A DNA stretch of 33,172 bases, taken from IMG/VR virus record IMGVR_UViG_3300013233_000432, positions 1 through 33,172 of that record; one strand, 5' to 3'. A program made the position numbers and the translations under genes. Source of the stretch: a virus. Of this stretch, positions 13,670 through 20,850 are shown one piece after another (the stretch's first letter is position 1; the number at the start of each line of letters is the position of its first letter). The notes under the pieces were generated by a model. It was not told the origin of the DNA and did not search any database. It saw only the letters and a list, made by a program, of their open reading frames with translations.

Positions 13670-14660
13670 GGTGGGTGTAGTGCTCGGTCATCGCCGGGGA
13701 GTGATGGCCGACCAGGTAGCTCGCAGCGGCCTGATGACCTGACCGCGCGAGGCGGGTGACGAAGCCATGGCGGAGGCTGTGGAGGGAGAGCTGGATGCCG
13801 TGCCGCCGCTTCCACGCCCGCCAGATGCGGCGCACCGTATGCTGGCTCGGGATCGGCCCGGGGAAGCCCTGGAGCCGCCGGCGGCGCAGGATGGGCAGGA
13901 GCTCGGGGTGGATCGGCAGCACCCGGTCGCCGCCCTTGTTCCGCGGGCTGCGGATGCGCCAGGTAGCGGCCTCGATGTCGATGTCCTCCCAGGTGAGGCG
14001 ATAGACCTCGATGCTTCGCAGGCCCGAGAGCCAGACCAGGTGGAGCAGGTCGGCGATGAGCTGGGCCTCGCGGTGGCCGAGGTCGCAGGTGGCCGCCTCG
14101 AGGTCGGCGAGCGCCATTCTCCGCAGCCCCGAATACTCGTCTTCGGTGGTTGCGGGGTGGCGGTGGGGCGGAGCGGTGGGGGCTCGGACCGCGGCCACCG
14201 GATCACGGGCGGCGTAGCCCTGGGCGATCAGCCAGCGGAAGAGCATCCGCAGCAGGCCGAGTCTCTTGCGGCAGCCCTGCGGGGAGAGGTCGCGCTCCAG
14301 ATCATCCAGCCAGCGGGAGATCTCCCGAGGAGTCACGCGAGAGGGCTTGAGGCTGCCCAGTCTCGCCGCCTGGAGGCGAGCGACGAATGAGGCGTATTGC
14401 GCGAGGGTGGATCCCGCGAGCCCATAGCGGCGGCGGCTGCGCTCCTGGAGCCACTCCTCGGCAGCCTGGCCGAGGGTGAGGTCGGGAAGCGCCTGACCCC
14501 AGCCGAGCTCGAGCTCCTCCTCGAGGGCCTTGAGCCGGGCGCAGGCGGGGACGTGCTTGTCCGTCCCGAGAGATCGGCGCCGGGATCGGCCGGACTCCGA
14601 CCAGACCGCGTAGTAGGTGCCGTTGGGGTGCCGCCACAGATGGGGAGTAGGCGAATTCAC
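13629..14660 (-). CDS. int: Tyrosine-type phage integrase
   Basis: The protein is 343 aa from the GTG at 14660; a TTG at 14687 would add nine residues but lies inside the arm-type repeats, so I prefer the later start. There is an N-terminal arm-binding-like part (HLWRHPNGTYYAVWSESGRSRRRSLGT), a SAM-like core-binding domain (LTLGQAAEEWLQ ... CRKRLGLLRMLFRWL), and the catalytic domain: SGLRSIEV with Arg, SPRNKGG with Lys, LHSLRHGFVTRLA with His-x-x-Arg, VGHHSPAMTEHYTHL with His and the nucleophile Tyr (about residue 328). It should recombine the adjacent attP with a host tRNA-Arg gene. Confidence 0.93.
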   Translation of the reverse strand: MNSPTPHLWRHPNGTYYAVWSESGRSRRRSLGTDKHVPACARLKALEEELELGWGQALPDLTLGQAAEEWLQERSRRRYGLAGSTLAQYASFVARLQAARLGSLKPSRVTPREISRWLDDLERDLSPQGCRKRLGLLRMLFRWLIAQGYAARDPVAAVRAPTAPPHRHPATTEDEYSGLRRMALADLEAATCDLGHREAQLIADLLHLVWLSGLRSIEVYRLTWEDIDIEAATWRIRSPRNKGGDRVLPIHPELLPILRRRRLQGFPGPIPSQHTVRRIWRAWKRRHGIQLSLHSLRHGFVTRLARSGHQAAASYLVGHHSPAMTEHYTHLTAEDAREVLEGL

Positions 14661-14669
14661 GGATCGAGG

Positions 14670-14697
14670 TTGGCAAATCCTTGGCAAAATGGCAAGG
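14670..14697. promoter_or_regulatory. Arm-type integrase sites, left arm of attP
   Basis: TTGGCAAA occurs at 14670-14677 and 14681-14688, exactly 11 bp apart (one helical turn), followed by a partial third copy TGGCAA at 14690-14695. The same pair with the same spacing recurs on the other side of the tRNA core. Position immediately upstream of int suggests integrase binding here also controls int expression. Confidence 0.7.
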
Positions 14698-14755
14698 TTT
14701 CGGGGGCGGCCGGAGCGGGCGTGCGTCGTAAGAGGCTGCCCGATAGTGGGTTGTG

Positions 14756-14803
14756 TGGTACGCCCGGCAGGACTCGAACCTGCAACCGTCGGATTAGAAG
14801 TCC
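14756..14803 (-). tRNA. tRNA-Arg(TCT) 3' half: attP core, not a complete tRNA
   Basis: Read on the minus strand it gives the anticodon loop CTTCTAA (anticodon TCT), the 3' anticodon strand, variable loop, a T arm with GCAGG-TTCGAGT-CCTGC, the acceptor strand CGGGCGT, discriminator A and encoded CCA (14758-14756). Upstream there is no D arm or 5' acceptor strand. The anticodon stem pairs for only three bp (GGA/TCC) before identity breaks. This is the usual identity block by which an integrating phage restores the 3' end of the host gene. It will not make a tRNA by itself. Confidence 0.85.
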
Positions 14804-14874
14804 AGCCCGGGCCTTTCGCAAGTCATTGTAGCAGCACGGCTTGCGCGTCGCATCGCTTGATCTGTCCAAGGCTT

Positions 14875-14916
14875 ATGGGCGCCCATGGACGACTGAGGGC
14901 GACCATGGACGACTGA
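14875..14916. repeat. Short palindrome and 14-bp direct repeat within attP
   Basis: ATGGGCGCCCAT at 14875-14886 is a perfect palindrome. CCATGGACGACTGA occurs at 14883-14896 and 14903-14916, a spacing of 20 bp (about two helical turns). They lie between the tRNA core and the right arm sites, where excisionase or bending factors usually bind. Role inferred from position. Confidence 0.5.
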
Positions 14917-14931
14917 CGACGACAGGGCGGA

Positions 14932-14950
14932 TTGGCAAAATCTTGGCAAA
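14932..14950. promoter_or_regulatory. Arm-type integrase sites, right arm of attP
   Basis: TTGGCAAA occurs at 14932-14939 and 14943-14950, again 11 bp apart and in the same orientation as the left pair. With the left pair it brackets the core at about 70 and 130 bp. Non-coding sequence 14661-15049 is therefore almost wholly explained as attP plus a promoter. Confidence 0.7.
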
Positions 14951-14974
14951 GCAGAAAAAAAGATGGAAAGGGGG

Positions 14975-15003
14975 TTGAATATATGCGCCGTATAGCCGAT
15001 ACT
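14975..15003 (+). promoter_or_regulatory. Probable promoter for the two genes right of attP
   Basis: TTGAAT (14975-14980), 17 bp, GATACT (14998-15003) gives four of six matches in each box with ideal spacing, in a locally AT-rich stretch. The GCCGATA at 14995-15001 overlapping its -10 is also found in the right arm of the early operator (4725-4731), so the same regulator might act at both; that is weak evidence. Confidence 0.45.
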
Positions 15004-15049
15004 CTCTTGTGGGTGGCAACGAAGCCGCCCCCCAAACAAGAGCAGAAAA

Positions 15050-15736
15050 ATGACCAACTCCCACACCACTCACCACCACACCACCACCTGCGACATCTGC
15101 GGCTGCTCCGGCAGCTACGACCCCGCGACCGGCGAGGGCGACATCCAGCCCTACGACGAGCACACCCTCTGCGACACCTGCTGGACCGAGGCCGTCCGCC
15201 GGGTCCGCGACCACGAGGCCGACACCGAGCGGCAGGCCGTCGAGGACATGGTCGAGGCCGCCGAGTGCGGCGACTCCGAGACGACCCAGACCTGGCTGGT
15301 GACCGATGGCCAGGTGACGACGACCTACGAGGCGGCGAGCGCTGCCGACGCGGTGCGCGAGGCCCTGCGCAGCTACGATCGGCCTCTCCCCGAGGAGGGC
15401 AGCGCGGCGATCTGCCTGGCGGTGGCCCCTGTCGCCGATCAGGAGGTGGAGGAGGACCACCGGGTGGTCCTCGACCCGGCGGAGCCGCCCTGCTCCCGCG
15501 ACCACGATCACGACTGGCAGGCCCCGCACGATGTGGTGGCCGGCATCGAGGACAACCCCGGCGTGGTTGGCCATGGCTCCGGCGTCATGGTGACGGAGGT
15601 CTGCGCCCGGTGCGGCTGCTACCGGGTGACCGACACCGCTGCCACGGACGAGTGTGGCGAGACCTACACGAGGCTCCGCTACATAGAGGCGGACGACGCC
15701 TCGCTGGCCTGGGTGGAGGAGGAGGCCGCCCGATGA
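15050..15736 (+). CDS. Acidic Cys/His-rich hypothetical protein, 228 aa
   Basis: ATG 15050 follows a weak purine-rich site. The N-terminus (NSHTTHHHTTTCDICGCSG, HTLCDTCW) gives a four-Cys zinc site; a second Cys pair occurs at about residue 182 (VCARCGCYRVTD). Between them is an acidic alpha/beta segment (TTYEAASAADAVREALRS) of a kind seen in small phage accessory proteins. No family is recognised. Its own promoter and place next to attP suggest a gene that can be expressed from the prophage. Confidence 0.65.
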   Translation: MTNSHTTHHHTTTCDICGCSGSYDPATGEGDIQPYDEHTLCDTCWTEAVRRVRDHEADTERQAVEDMVEAAECGDSETTQTWLVTDGQVTTTYEAASAADAVREALRSYDRPLPEEGSAAICLAVAPVADQEVEEDHRVVLDPAEPPCSRDHDHDWQAPHDVVAGIEDNPGVVGHGSGVMVTEVCARCGCYRVTDTAATDECGETYTRLRYIEADDASLAWVEEEAAR

Positions 15737-16224
15737 CCCTCCCCATCGCCACCTACCTCTCCACCACCTTCCCCGACCTCGCCATCGAGGTCCAGCAGGA
15801 GAAGGGCGACCACCTGGCCCTCTCCTTCGCCTCTGACTGCTGGAGCCAGGCAGTCGCCGAGCACACCAGCCGCCGCGGGCGCGTGGACGTGACCGCCGCC
15901 GGGGTGCGCCAGGCCGAGATCGAGGCTGCGATCCGGCAGCGGATCAAGCGGGCGGTCAAGCGCGAATACCCCGGTCGGTGGAAGACCGTGACCGTCACCA
16001 ACCGGGCGCATCACCACAAGATCGAGCTGGTGGATGGGGGCGTTGTTCGCGCCCCCGCTACTCCACCGGCGCAGATCGCCGCGTCCAAGCGATGGGAGAG
16101 CGGCAAGCGCCGGATCGCCGCTCGCGTTTCGCCCGCGCTCTACGCCAGGATCGCCGCAAGTCGCGGCAGCCAGACCTGGGAAGCCTGGCTCGCCCGGGCG
16201 GTTGAGGCGGTCAGTGGATCGTGA
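15733..16224 (+). CDS. Hypothetical protein, 163 aa, possible ribbon-helix-helix C-terminus
   Basis: ATGA overlap with the upstream gene. The N-terminal 100 residues are unknown, with a basic helix (IEAAIRQRIKRAVKREYPGRW). The last 45 (KRRIAARVSPALYARIAASRGSQTWEAWLARAVEAV) have the strand-helix-helix pattern of Arc/MetJ-like DNA-binding proteins. Its end overlaps the oppositely oriented gene at 16211 by 14 bp, and I see no terminator between them. Confidence 0.6.
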   Translation: MTLPIATYLSTTFPDLAIEVQQEKGDHLALSFASDCWSQAVAEHTSRRGRVDVTAAGVRQAEIEAAIRQRIKRAVKREYPGRWKTVTVTNRAHHHKIELVDGGVVRAPATPPAQIAASKRWESGKRRIAARVSPALYARIAASRGSQTWEAWLARAVEAVSGS

Positions 16225-16597
16225 CGATGAACTTGACGAATGACCCGCCGCCAGCGTTTCGGAGCACCAGGTAGTTCGCGCGGATCTGGCACCATCCCGC
16301 GGTGCCATCTGCGGGCGCTGAGTAGGCGACTCCCGCGAGGGTCTCGTCGAGCTTGTCGTCGCTCAATCCCGAGACGCCCTCGTTGATGAGCCACTGGAGC
16401 GTGAAGACGCCTACGTTCCCCGTGACCTGGCAGGTCGCGAAATCGCGCCCGGCGGCGGCGAAGGGAATCTGGATGGTGGTATCCAGGTTGGTCCCCCCCA
16501 GCCCGTAATCTCCGGACGCGGGCGGGTTCTCACCCTCGAAGTGGTAGATGACGCTGCTCCCCACAGTCTCGATGTCGTTGGGCTGGATGACTGCCAT
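16211..16597 (-). CDS. Hypothetical beta-rich protein, 128 aa, end of the tail/lysis region
   Basis: It begins MAVIQPNDIETVGSSVIYHF and is Gly/Thr rich with alternating hydrophobic strands (FTLQWLINEG, WCQIRANYLVLR, SFVKFIVTIH). There is no catalytic motif of a lysozyme, amidase or peptidase. It may be another virion surface protein, or an accessory. Last gene of the long minus-strand structural run. Confidence 0.6.
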   Translation of the reverse strand: MAVIQPNDIETVGSSVIYHFEGENPPASGDYGLGGTNLDTTIQIPFAAAGRDFATCQVTGNVGVFTLQWLINEGVSGLSDDKLDETLAGVAYSAPADGTAGWCQIRANYLVLRNAGGGSFVKFIVTIH

Positions 16598-16598
16598 G

Positions 16599-17075
16599 CT
16601 ATTTGCCTCCGCTGCTCGACTTACGCCACCGCCGGAGCAGCGAGACCGGCGAGGGCAGAAGGAAGGCCAGGAGCCAGAGGCACCCGGCGGCGACCGCGAT
16701 CGCGGGCGCGTGATTAATCAGGGCGACGAGGGCCTGCCACGGTCCAGCGTCGCCGGTGGCCTGGGTGGTCGAGACCACAGCCGCCCCGCCACCCGGAAGG
16801 AGAAGCTCCAGGAGGAGGACGGTCAGCCCGACGGCGAGGCCCGCGCCCGTCGGCGCGAGACCCGACCAGACCGCGACGGAAGCGGACCCGCCCGCGGCGA
16901 ACGGGACGGCGGTCTTGTGGACGGCGCCCGCGACCTGCTGGGCGGTGCAGCTCGAAAGCAGGAACCACCAGGCGAGCAGCGCCAGGGCCACGATTACGAC
17001 CGCGTTTCGTCGCCCGAAACCCCGGGACAGAAGCTTTACCAGCCGACGAATGGCGTTTTGCGGGAGCCCCTTCAT
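16599..17075 (-). CDS. Multi-span membrane protein, 158 aa (holin or spanin candidate)
   Basis: The ATG at 17075 overlaps the upstream TGA by 4 bp. After a basic N-terminus, NAVVIVALALLAWWFLLSSC is a membrane segment ending in a lipobox-like LSSC; further segments are LAVGLTVLLLELLLPG and IAVAAGCLWLLAFLLPSPVSLL, followed by a basic tail. Position after the tail fibres together with a small one-span protein fits a lysis cassette. No sequence family is recognised. Confidence 0.55.
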   Translation of the reverse strand: MKGLPQNAIRRLVKLLSRGFGRRNAVVIVALALLAWWFLLSSCTAQQVAGAVHKTAVPFAAGGSASVAVWSGLAPTGAGLAVGLTVLLLELLLPGGGAAVVSTTQATGDAGPWQALVALINHAPAIAVAAGCLWLLAFLLPSPVSLLRRWRKSSSGGK

Positions 17076-17278
17076 TTCTTCAGCCCCTCCACCTCGGCAT
17101 CGAGCGTGGCGAAATGCCCCGCGGCGTCGAGCTGGTGCGCGTGGAAATCCCGCTGGAGATCGCGGAGCTGCCCGAAGGCCTGGACCACGAGCCAAGCGGA
17201 GAGAGAGAGGAGGGCGTAGGCGAGGGCCTGCACCACTCGGTTCCAGTCGAGCTTGTCGTTCACTTTTATTCTGCCCAT
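17072..17278 (-). CDS. Small one-span membrane protein with coiled coil, 68 aa
   Basis: The ATG at 17278 overlaps the upstream gene by 13 bp. DWNRVVQALAYALLSLSAWLVVQAF is a membrane span, followed by an amphipathic helix (LRDLQRDFHAHQLDAAGHFATLDAEVEGLKK). This shape is seen in class III-like holins, antiholins and i-spanin-like proteins. Pairing with the next membrane gene supports a lysis role; not proven. Confidence 0.55.
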   Translation of the reverse strand: MGRIKVNDKLDWNRVVQALAYALLSLSAWLVVQAFGQLRDLQRDFHAHQLDAAGHFATLDAEVEGLKK

Positions 17279-17724
17279 TGAATTGCCAGGTAGGTCACCA
17301 GCCGGGTGGAAGCCGATCCCGTGACCCCGGTAATGCGGCGCATGGCATCGAAGCCAGTGGTGGCCTCGTTGTCCACGCCCCACGTTTCGTCGCCGTCGGG
17401 CTCCTGCTGCCCGTTGACGACCAAGAAAACCTTCGGCGCGACCGTGAATCTCGCGTGGGAGAAGGTGACGCTGTAGCGGATGGTGCTGGCCGGGTGGGTG
17501 AACTGTCCAATCTCGAAACGGGAGCGCGCCAGGAGCAGCGCGGCGACATCCGCGAAAGTCGTGCTCGCGATCGAGGAGAGGTCGCGGGGGGTCGTCCCCA
17601 AGGACAGCTCCGTCGCCATGATGGCTTCCGCGATCTCGTTGGGGAGGTTGCCCGCGAGGTCGAGCGTGGCCTCCGTGAAGCTGTTGAAGGTGTCGTCCAA
17701 CGACGGATAGCCGGAACCTCTCAC
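17266..17724 (-). CDS. Tail adhesin-like protein, third tandem paralogue, 152 aa
   Basis: The start is the GTG at 17724, which overlaps the upstream TGA (GTGA) and has GGAGG about 9 nt before it. It shares a pattern with the two genes upstream: helix, LSLGTTPRDL, DVAALLLARSRFEIGQF, a strand-rich part with SVTFSHARFTVAPKVFLVV, and an end like YLAIQWAE. The strand region resembles the H-type lectin-like domains at tips of phage tail fibres. Likely role: host-surface binding. Confidence 0.6.
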   Translation of the reverse strand: MRGSGYPSLDDTFNSFTEATLDLAGNLPNEIAEAIMATELSLGTTPRDLSSIASTTFADVAALLLARSRFEIGQFTHPASTIRYSVTFSHARFTVAPKVFLVVNGQQEPDGDETWGVDNEATTGFDAMRRITGVTGSASTRLVTYLAIQWAE

Positions 17725-18203
17725 AGCTTGTCCTCCCACGCGAGGTAGTAGAAGTCCTCGGTGCCGCTGCTCTTGGTGGACATCGTGCGGCGCCACACCT
17801 CGAATCCGACCGGCGCTCCGGTGTCCACGATGATCCGGGTGTTGACCCTGAAATCCTGGCCGAGCCTGCGGCCCTTGCCGGTCGCGATCAGGAAGGGATA
17901 GACGATGATCTTCGTCGAGTCCGAAAACCTCTCCGGGTGCTGGAAATGGATCTCGGCGGGCGCGTCGGTGGGATACTCCAGGCTGAACTTCCCGACCTCC
18001 ACGGCGGAGAGACGCGCGACCAGGTCCGCGATGTCGGTGTAGGTGGACCACGCCGAGCCGAGGCTCGCCGGGTCGGTGCCCAGCTCGACCTCCATCGCGC
18101 GCGGACCCTGGAGGATGGCGTTGAAGAAGGCCGCGACGGGGCGGTCGAACTCGTCAGCCCGTAAGGCCACGATGTCGAAACCGGAAGGGTAGGCGGTGGC
18201 CAT
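17721..18203 (-). CDS. Tail adhesin-like protein, second tandem paralogue, 160 aa
   Basis: ATG 18203 overlaps the upstream stop (TGATG). It shares the block VELGTDPASLGS, DLVARLSAVEVGKFSL, IHFQHPERFSDSTKIIV and the end YYLAWEDKL with its neighbours. It probably has an N-terminal helical oligomerisation part and a C-terminal beta domain. Identity to its paralogues is low, so they diverged long ago or under selection. Confidence 0.6.
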   Translation of the reverse strand: MATAYPSGFDIVALRADEFDRPVAAFFNAILQGPRAMEVELGTDPASLGSAWSTYTDIADLVARLSAVEVGKFSLEYPTDAPAEIHFQHPERFSDSTKIIVYPFLIATGKGRRLGQDFRVNTRIIVDTGAPVGFEVWRRTMSTKSSGTEDFYYLAWEDKL

Positions 18204-18700
18204 CAGTTGTAGGTGTCCGCCTGGTCCTCCTCGATCCCGAAGGGCGGCTGGAAGGCCAGCCAGTTGACGGTTTTCCCCGCGGCAGCGCTGCGCGTGGTGT
18301 AGCCGCTGCCGACAACGAAGCCGTCGGTGGTCACGCGCTTGGCGGTGTAAACGTCGTCCACGCCGGGTTCGGTGGTGGTCGTGAACTGGAGCATCACGAT
18401 GGGTGGCGCCGAGAAGCGACCCGCCGTGAAACTCACCCGGGCGCCGGTCTTGCTGTTGACCAGCGTGAAGGTGCCGGTCTCGACCCGGCATAGCGCGATC
18501 AGGAGCGCGCCGAGAGTGCCGTAGTCCTGGCCTCCGATCGCGGTCTGGTCGGCCGGGTCGTTGCCGATCGTGGACTGGAGCGCTGCGACCTGATTCACCG
18601 CGAAGTGAAGCGCATCGGCGGGGAGATAGTCCACGTCGTCCACCACGTCCACGAGGGCGGGGTCTGTGGCAGTCGGGTAGGTGGAGGCGTTGTCGCTCAC
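18203..18700 (-). CDS. Tail adhesin-like protein, first tandem paralogue, 165 aa
   Basis: ATGA-type overlap with the hub gene. Pattern: STIGNDPADQ, LGALLIALCRVETGTFTLV, VSFTAGRFSAPPIVMLQF, TTDGFVVGSG, NWLAFQPPF. The segment from the 'GTF' strand onward is the most H-type-lectin-like of the three (F..G.F..PP.V..., then a GF... strand, then W.AFQ). Receptor binding is an inference from domain shape and position after the tail hub. Confidence 0.6.
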   Translation of the reverse strand: MSDNASTYPTATDPALVDVVDDVDYLPADALHFAVNQVAALQSTIGNDPADQTAIGGQDYGTLGALLIALCRVETGTFTLVNSKTGARVSFTAGRFSAPPIVMLQFTTTTEPGVDDVYTAKRVTTDGFVVGSGYTTRSAAAGKTVNWLAFQPPFGIEEDQADTYN

Positions 18701-20850
18701 GACGACTTCCTCGTGTTCTCCTCGACATCCTGGATGCGGCTCGCCAGCTCGTCGATTGCGGTGCTGGCGGGCTTGAGGCCGACGTTGCCCTTGATGCTGG
18801 TCACCACCCGCGAGCCGTGGCCGGAGAACTCACAGGTCGCGCTCATAGGCTGGAGCTCGAGGTGCGTGCCGTAGGGCGCTGAGTCCGCACCGAGGCCGAG
18901 CCGCCAGGCATAGTTGCGTCGGGTGAAGTTGGTGACCTCGCCGAAACGGGAATCCGCCGCGTCTCCCTGGAGTCGCCACTTGTATTCCCCGTCCAGGGTC
19001 GCGTTGCCCCAAGCGTAGCGCATCCAGCCGTATCCGGTGGAGGAGTCGGTCATCGCCGGATTCGCCAGGCACACCAGGTCGCCGTGCCGCTGCCAGGGGG
19101 CGTGTTCCGTGGCGTGGAGCTTGATGAAATCCTGGGCGTTGCCGCTCCAGTCGCGGTAGATTTCCACGGCGGAATAATCGGCGGTGCCGCAGTCCCCGGG
19201 GAATGCTGGTGCGGTGGATCCGGTCGCCGACGCCACGGCGTTGATGTTCAGGAACTTCGCCGACCCCTCCGTGTTGAGGTTCGCGTTGGTGACCGTGTTG
19301 CTGGTCATCTGGTAGGCGTTCGTTCCGTCACTCCAGAGGCTTCGCACGGTGTGCTGCGTGCCAGAGAGGTAGGAGACCTCGAGCGCGGTTGCGTGCTCGG
19401 AGAGGAGCTGCGCGCTGGTAATCAGCGTCGAGCTGGTGGCGAGCACCGCCCAGGTGCCGGACGTGTTGCGCCAGCCTACGGCGAGCTTCCACTTGCCAGC
19501 GCTCGGCACCCAGAGCACGACGTAGCGCTTGAGCAGCTCCATCACGGAGAGCCCCTGCGAGCTGTAGGCCGTGGAGCCGAAGGCCATCTTCGCGACGTAG
19601 AGCCGCTTGTCGCCCGAGCTGAGGCCGGGGGTCGGGTCCTGCGTCGGCGCATCGCTGCCCGTGGGCGCGTTGATGAACTCCAGGAACGAGTAGGCCGCCG
19701 TGGTGGTGTTGCGGGTGGCGCGGTAGGCGGTCTGGGAATCGCCCCAGCGGCGAATCGTCTTGTCCGTGTCGCGCACCAGGAGCAACGCGCTCGGCCGCGC
19801 AAGCGTGGACTGGATCACCCCCTTCGCCTTGGTCGCCTCGGTCGCCCCCGCATCGAGGTCGATCTCCGCCTTGAGGTCGGCTTTCAGTTTGCGGGCGGCC
19901 TTTTCCTTCACGATCCCCGCCGCCTTGATGGCGCATACCCCGTCATTCTTCAGGGAGGAATCGGTGAGGATCTGGCGGCGCATCCCGAACTGGTCGATGC
20001 TGTCGCGGCTGGTCGCCGTGCCGACGTAGAACGTGCGTGCGCTCCCGGGCGTGGGGTCGTCGATCACGTCACCGATCACGGTCACGCTATTGCGGATGTC
20101 GCTGTTGAGGGCCTCCACGCGGTAGGTCACCACCTGGTCGCGGCCGATGGTGTAAACCGTGGGCGCGATGCTGGAATCCTTCTCGTAGCTGTGTCCGCCC
20201 CAGAGGCGGAAGAACGCCTGGCCGTAGTTGTCCGATGTCGCCCCGGGCTCCACTCCCCAGAGGACGCGGGACGGGCCACCAGCCAGCTCGGCCAGACGCT
20301 TGAGCACCCTGTCGGCGGGGGTGTTGTCGAAATCGAGGGTCACCTTGCGCGCCATCACGCCGCCCGCATCCACATCGCGGGTGGTGACCGGGATATGCGT
20401 GTCCGCCACGACGGCATCGAGGACGGCTGCCGCGATGGTGCCGAGAGTCTCGCCCTCGTGGGTGCCGGTATAGAGCGAGTCCTTGAGGTATTGCCCCGCG
20501 CCGCGAAGGCGCAGCGTGACCTCCTGGCCGGTGCGGTCGGCTTGCGCGTCTTCGGCCACGCCGAACCAGATCAGATCCGTGGTCTCGTCCAGTGCCGTCG
20601 CGTCGCTCTCGTCGCGATCCCAGTAGATCCAGGCATTGGCGGCAGCACCGCGCGAGACCAGGCGTTCGTAAGCCTCCGTGTCGGAAGGGATCTTCACCGT
20701 CGCAGATCCAGACCACAGGCCGCCATCTGTGATCCGATACTGCCACCGCAGCTTTGCCAGCGGAGGGCCAGCGTGAAGCATCTGCCGTCGCTCCGTGGAC
20801 ACCCAGAGATCGGTCTGCGGGTAGTCGATGGCCAGGTGGATGCTGCTCAT
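18697..20850 (-). CDS. Tail tip / baseplate hub protein with ConA-like insert, 717 aa
   Basis: ATGA overlap with the distal tail gene. The first about 360 residues (LWVSTERRQMLHAGPP, SGSATVKIPSD, DLIWFGVAEDAQADRTGQEVTLRLRGAGQYLKDSLYTG, RVLKRLAELAGG, DQVVTYRVEALNSDIRNSVTVIGDV) look like a tail-tip hub of the Tal/gp27-like kind. The middle (FLEFINAPTG to about residue 620) is a Gly/Ser/Thr/Tyr-rich beta region resembling concanavalin-A/LamG carbohydrate-binding folds. A short helical tail (AIDELASRIQDVEENTRK) ends it. Role: joins tail tube to fibres and may contact host sugars. Confidence 0.7.
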   Translation of the reverse strand: MSSIHLAIDYPQTDLWVSTERRQMLHAGPPLAKLRWQYRITDGGLWSGSATVKIPSDTEAYERLVSRGAAANAWIYWDRDESDATALDETTDLIWFGVAEDAQADRTGQEVTLRLRGAGQYLKDSLYTGTHEGETLGTIAAAVLDAVVADTHIPVTTRDVDAGGVMARKVTLDFDNTPADRVLKRLAELAGGPSRVLWGVEPGATSDNYGQAFFRLWGGHSYEKDSSIAPTVYTIGRDQVVTYRVEALNSDIRNSVTVIGDVIDDPTPGSARTFYVGTATSRDSIDQFGMRRQILTDSSLKNDGVCAIKAAGIVKEKAARKLKADLKAEIDLDAGATEATKAKGVIQSTLARPSALLLVRDTDKTIRRWGDSQTAYRATRNTTTAAYSFLEFINAPTGSDAPTQDPTPGLSSGDKRLYVAKMAFGSTAYSSQGLSVMELLKRYVVLWVPSAGKWKLAVGWRNTSGTWAVLATSSTLITSAQLLSEHATALEVSYLSGTQHTVRSLWSDGTNAYQMTSNTVTNANLNTEGSAKFLNINAVASATGSTAPAFPGDCGTADYSAVEIYRDWSGNAQDFIKLHATEHAPWQRHGDLVCLANPAMTDSSTGYGWMRYAWGNATLDGEYKWRLQGDAADSRFGEVTNFTRRNYAWRLGLGADSAPYGTHLELQPMSATCEFSGHGSRVVTSIKGNVGLKPASTAIDELASRIQDVEENTRKSS

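Noticed and set aside
14756-14803. Complete tRNA-Arg gene
   Set aside because: There is no D arm and no 5' acceptor strand, and the anticodon stem pairs only three bp; it is the att core left by integration into a host tRNA.
14617-14916. Open frames over the att region with peptides such as RPAGLEPATVGLEVQ and RRLQVRVLPGVP
   Set aside because: These are well-known spurious translations of tRNA sequence and lie across non-coding attP DNA.
14932-16224. Long plus-strand frame starting in the right attP arm
   Set aside because: It runs out of frame through the 228-aa gene with His/Arg-rich nonsense; only its last 163 aa, starting at the ATGA overlap at 15733, look real.
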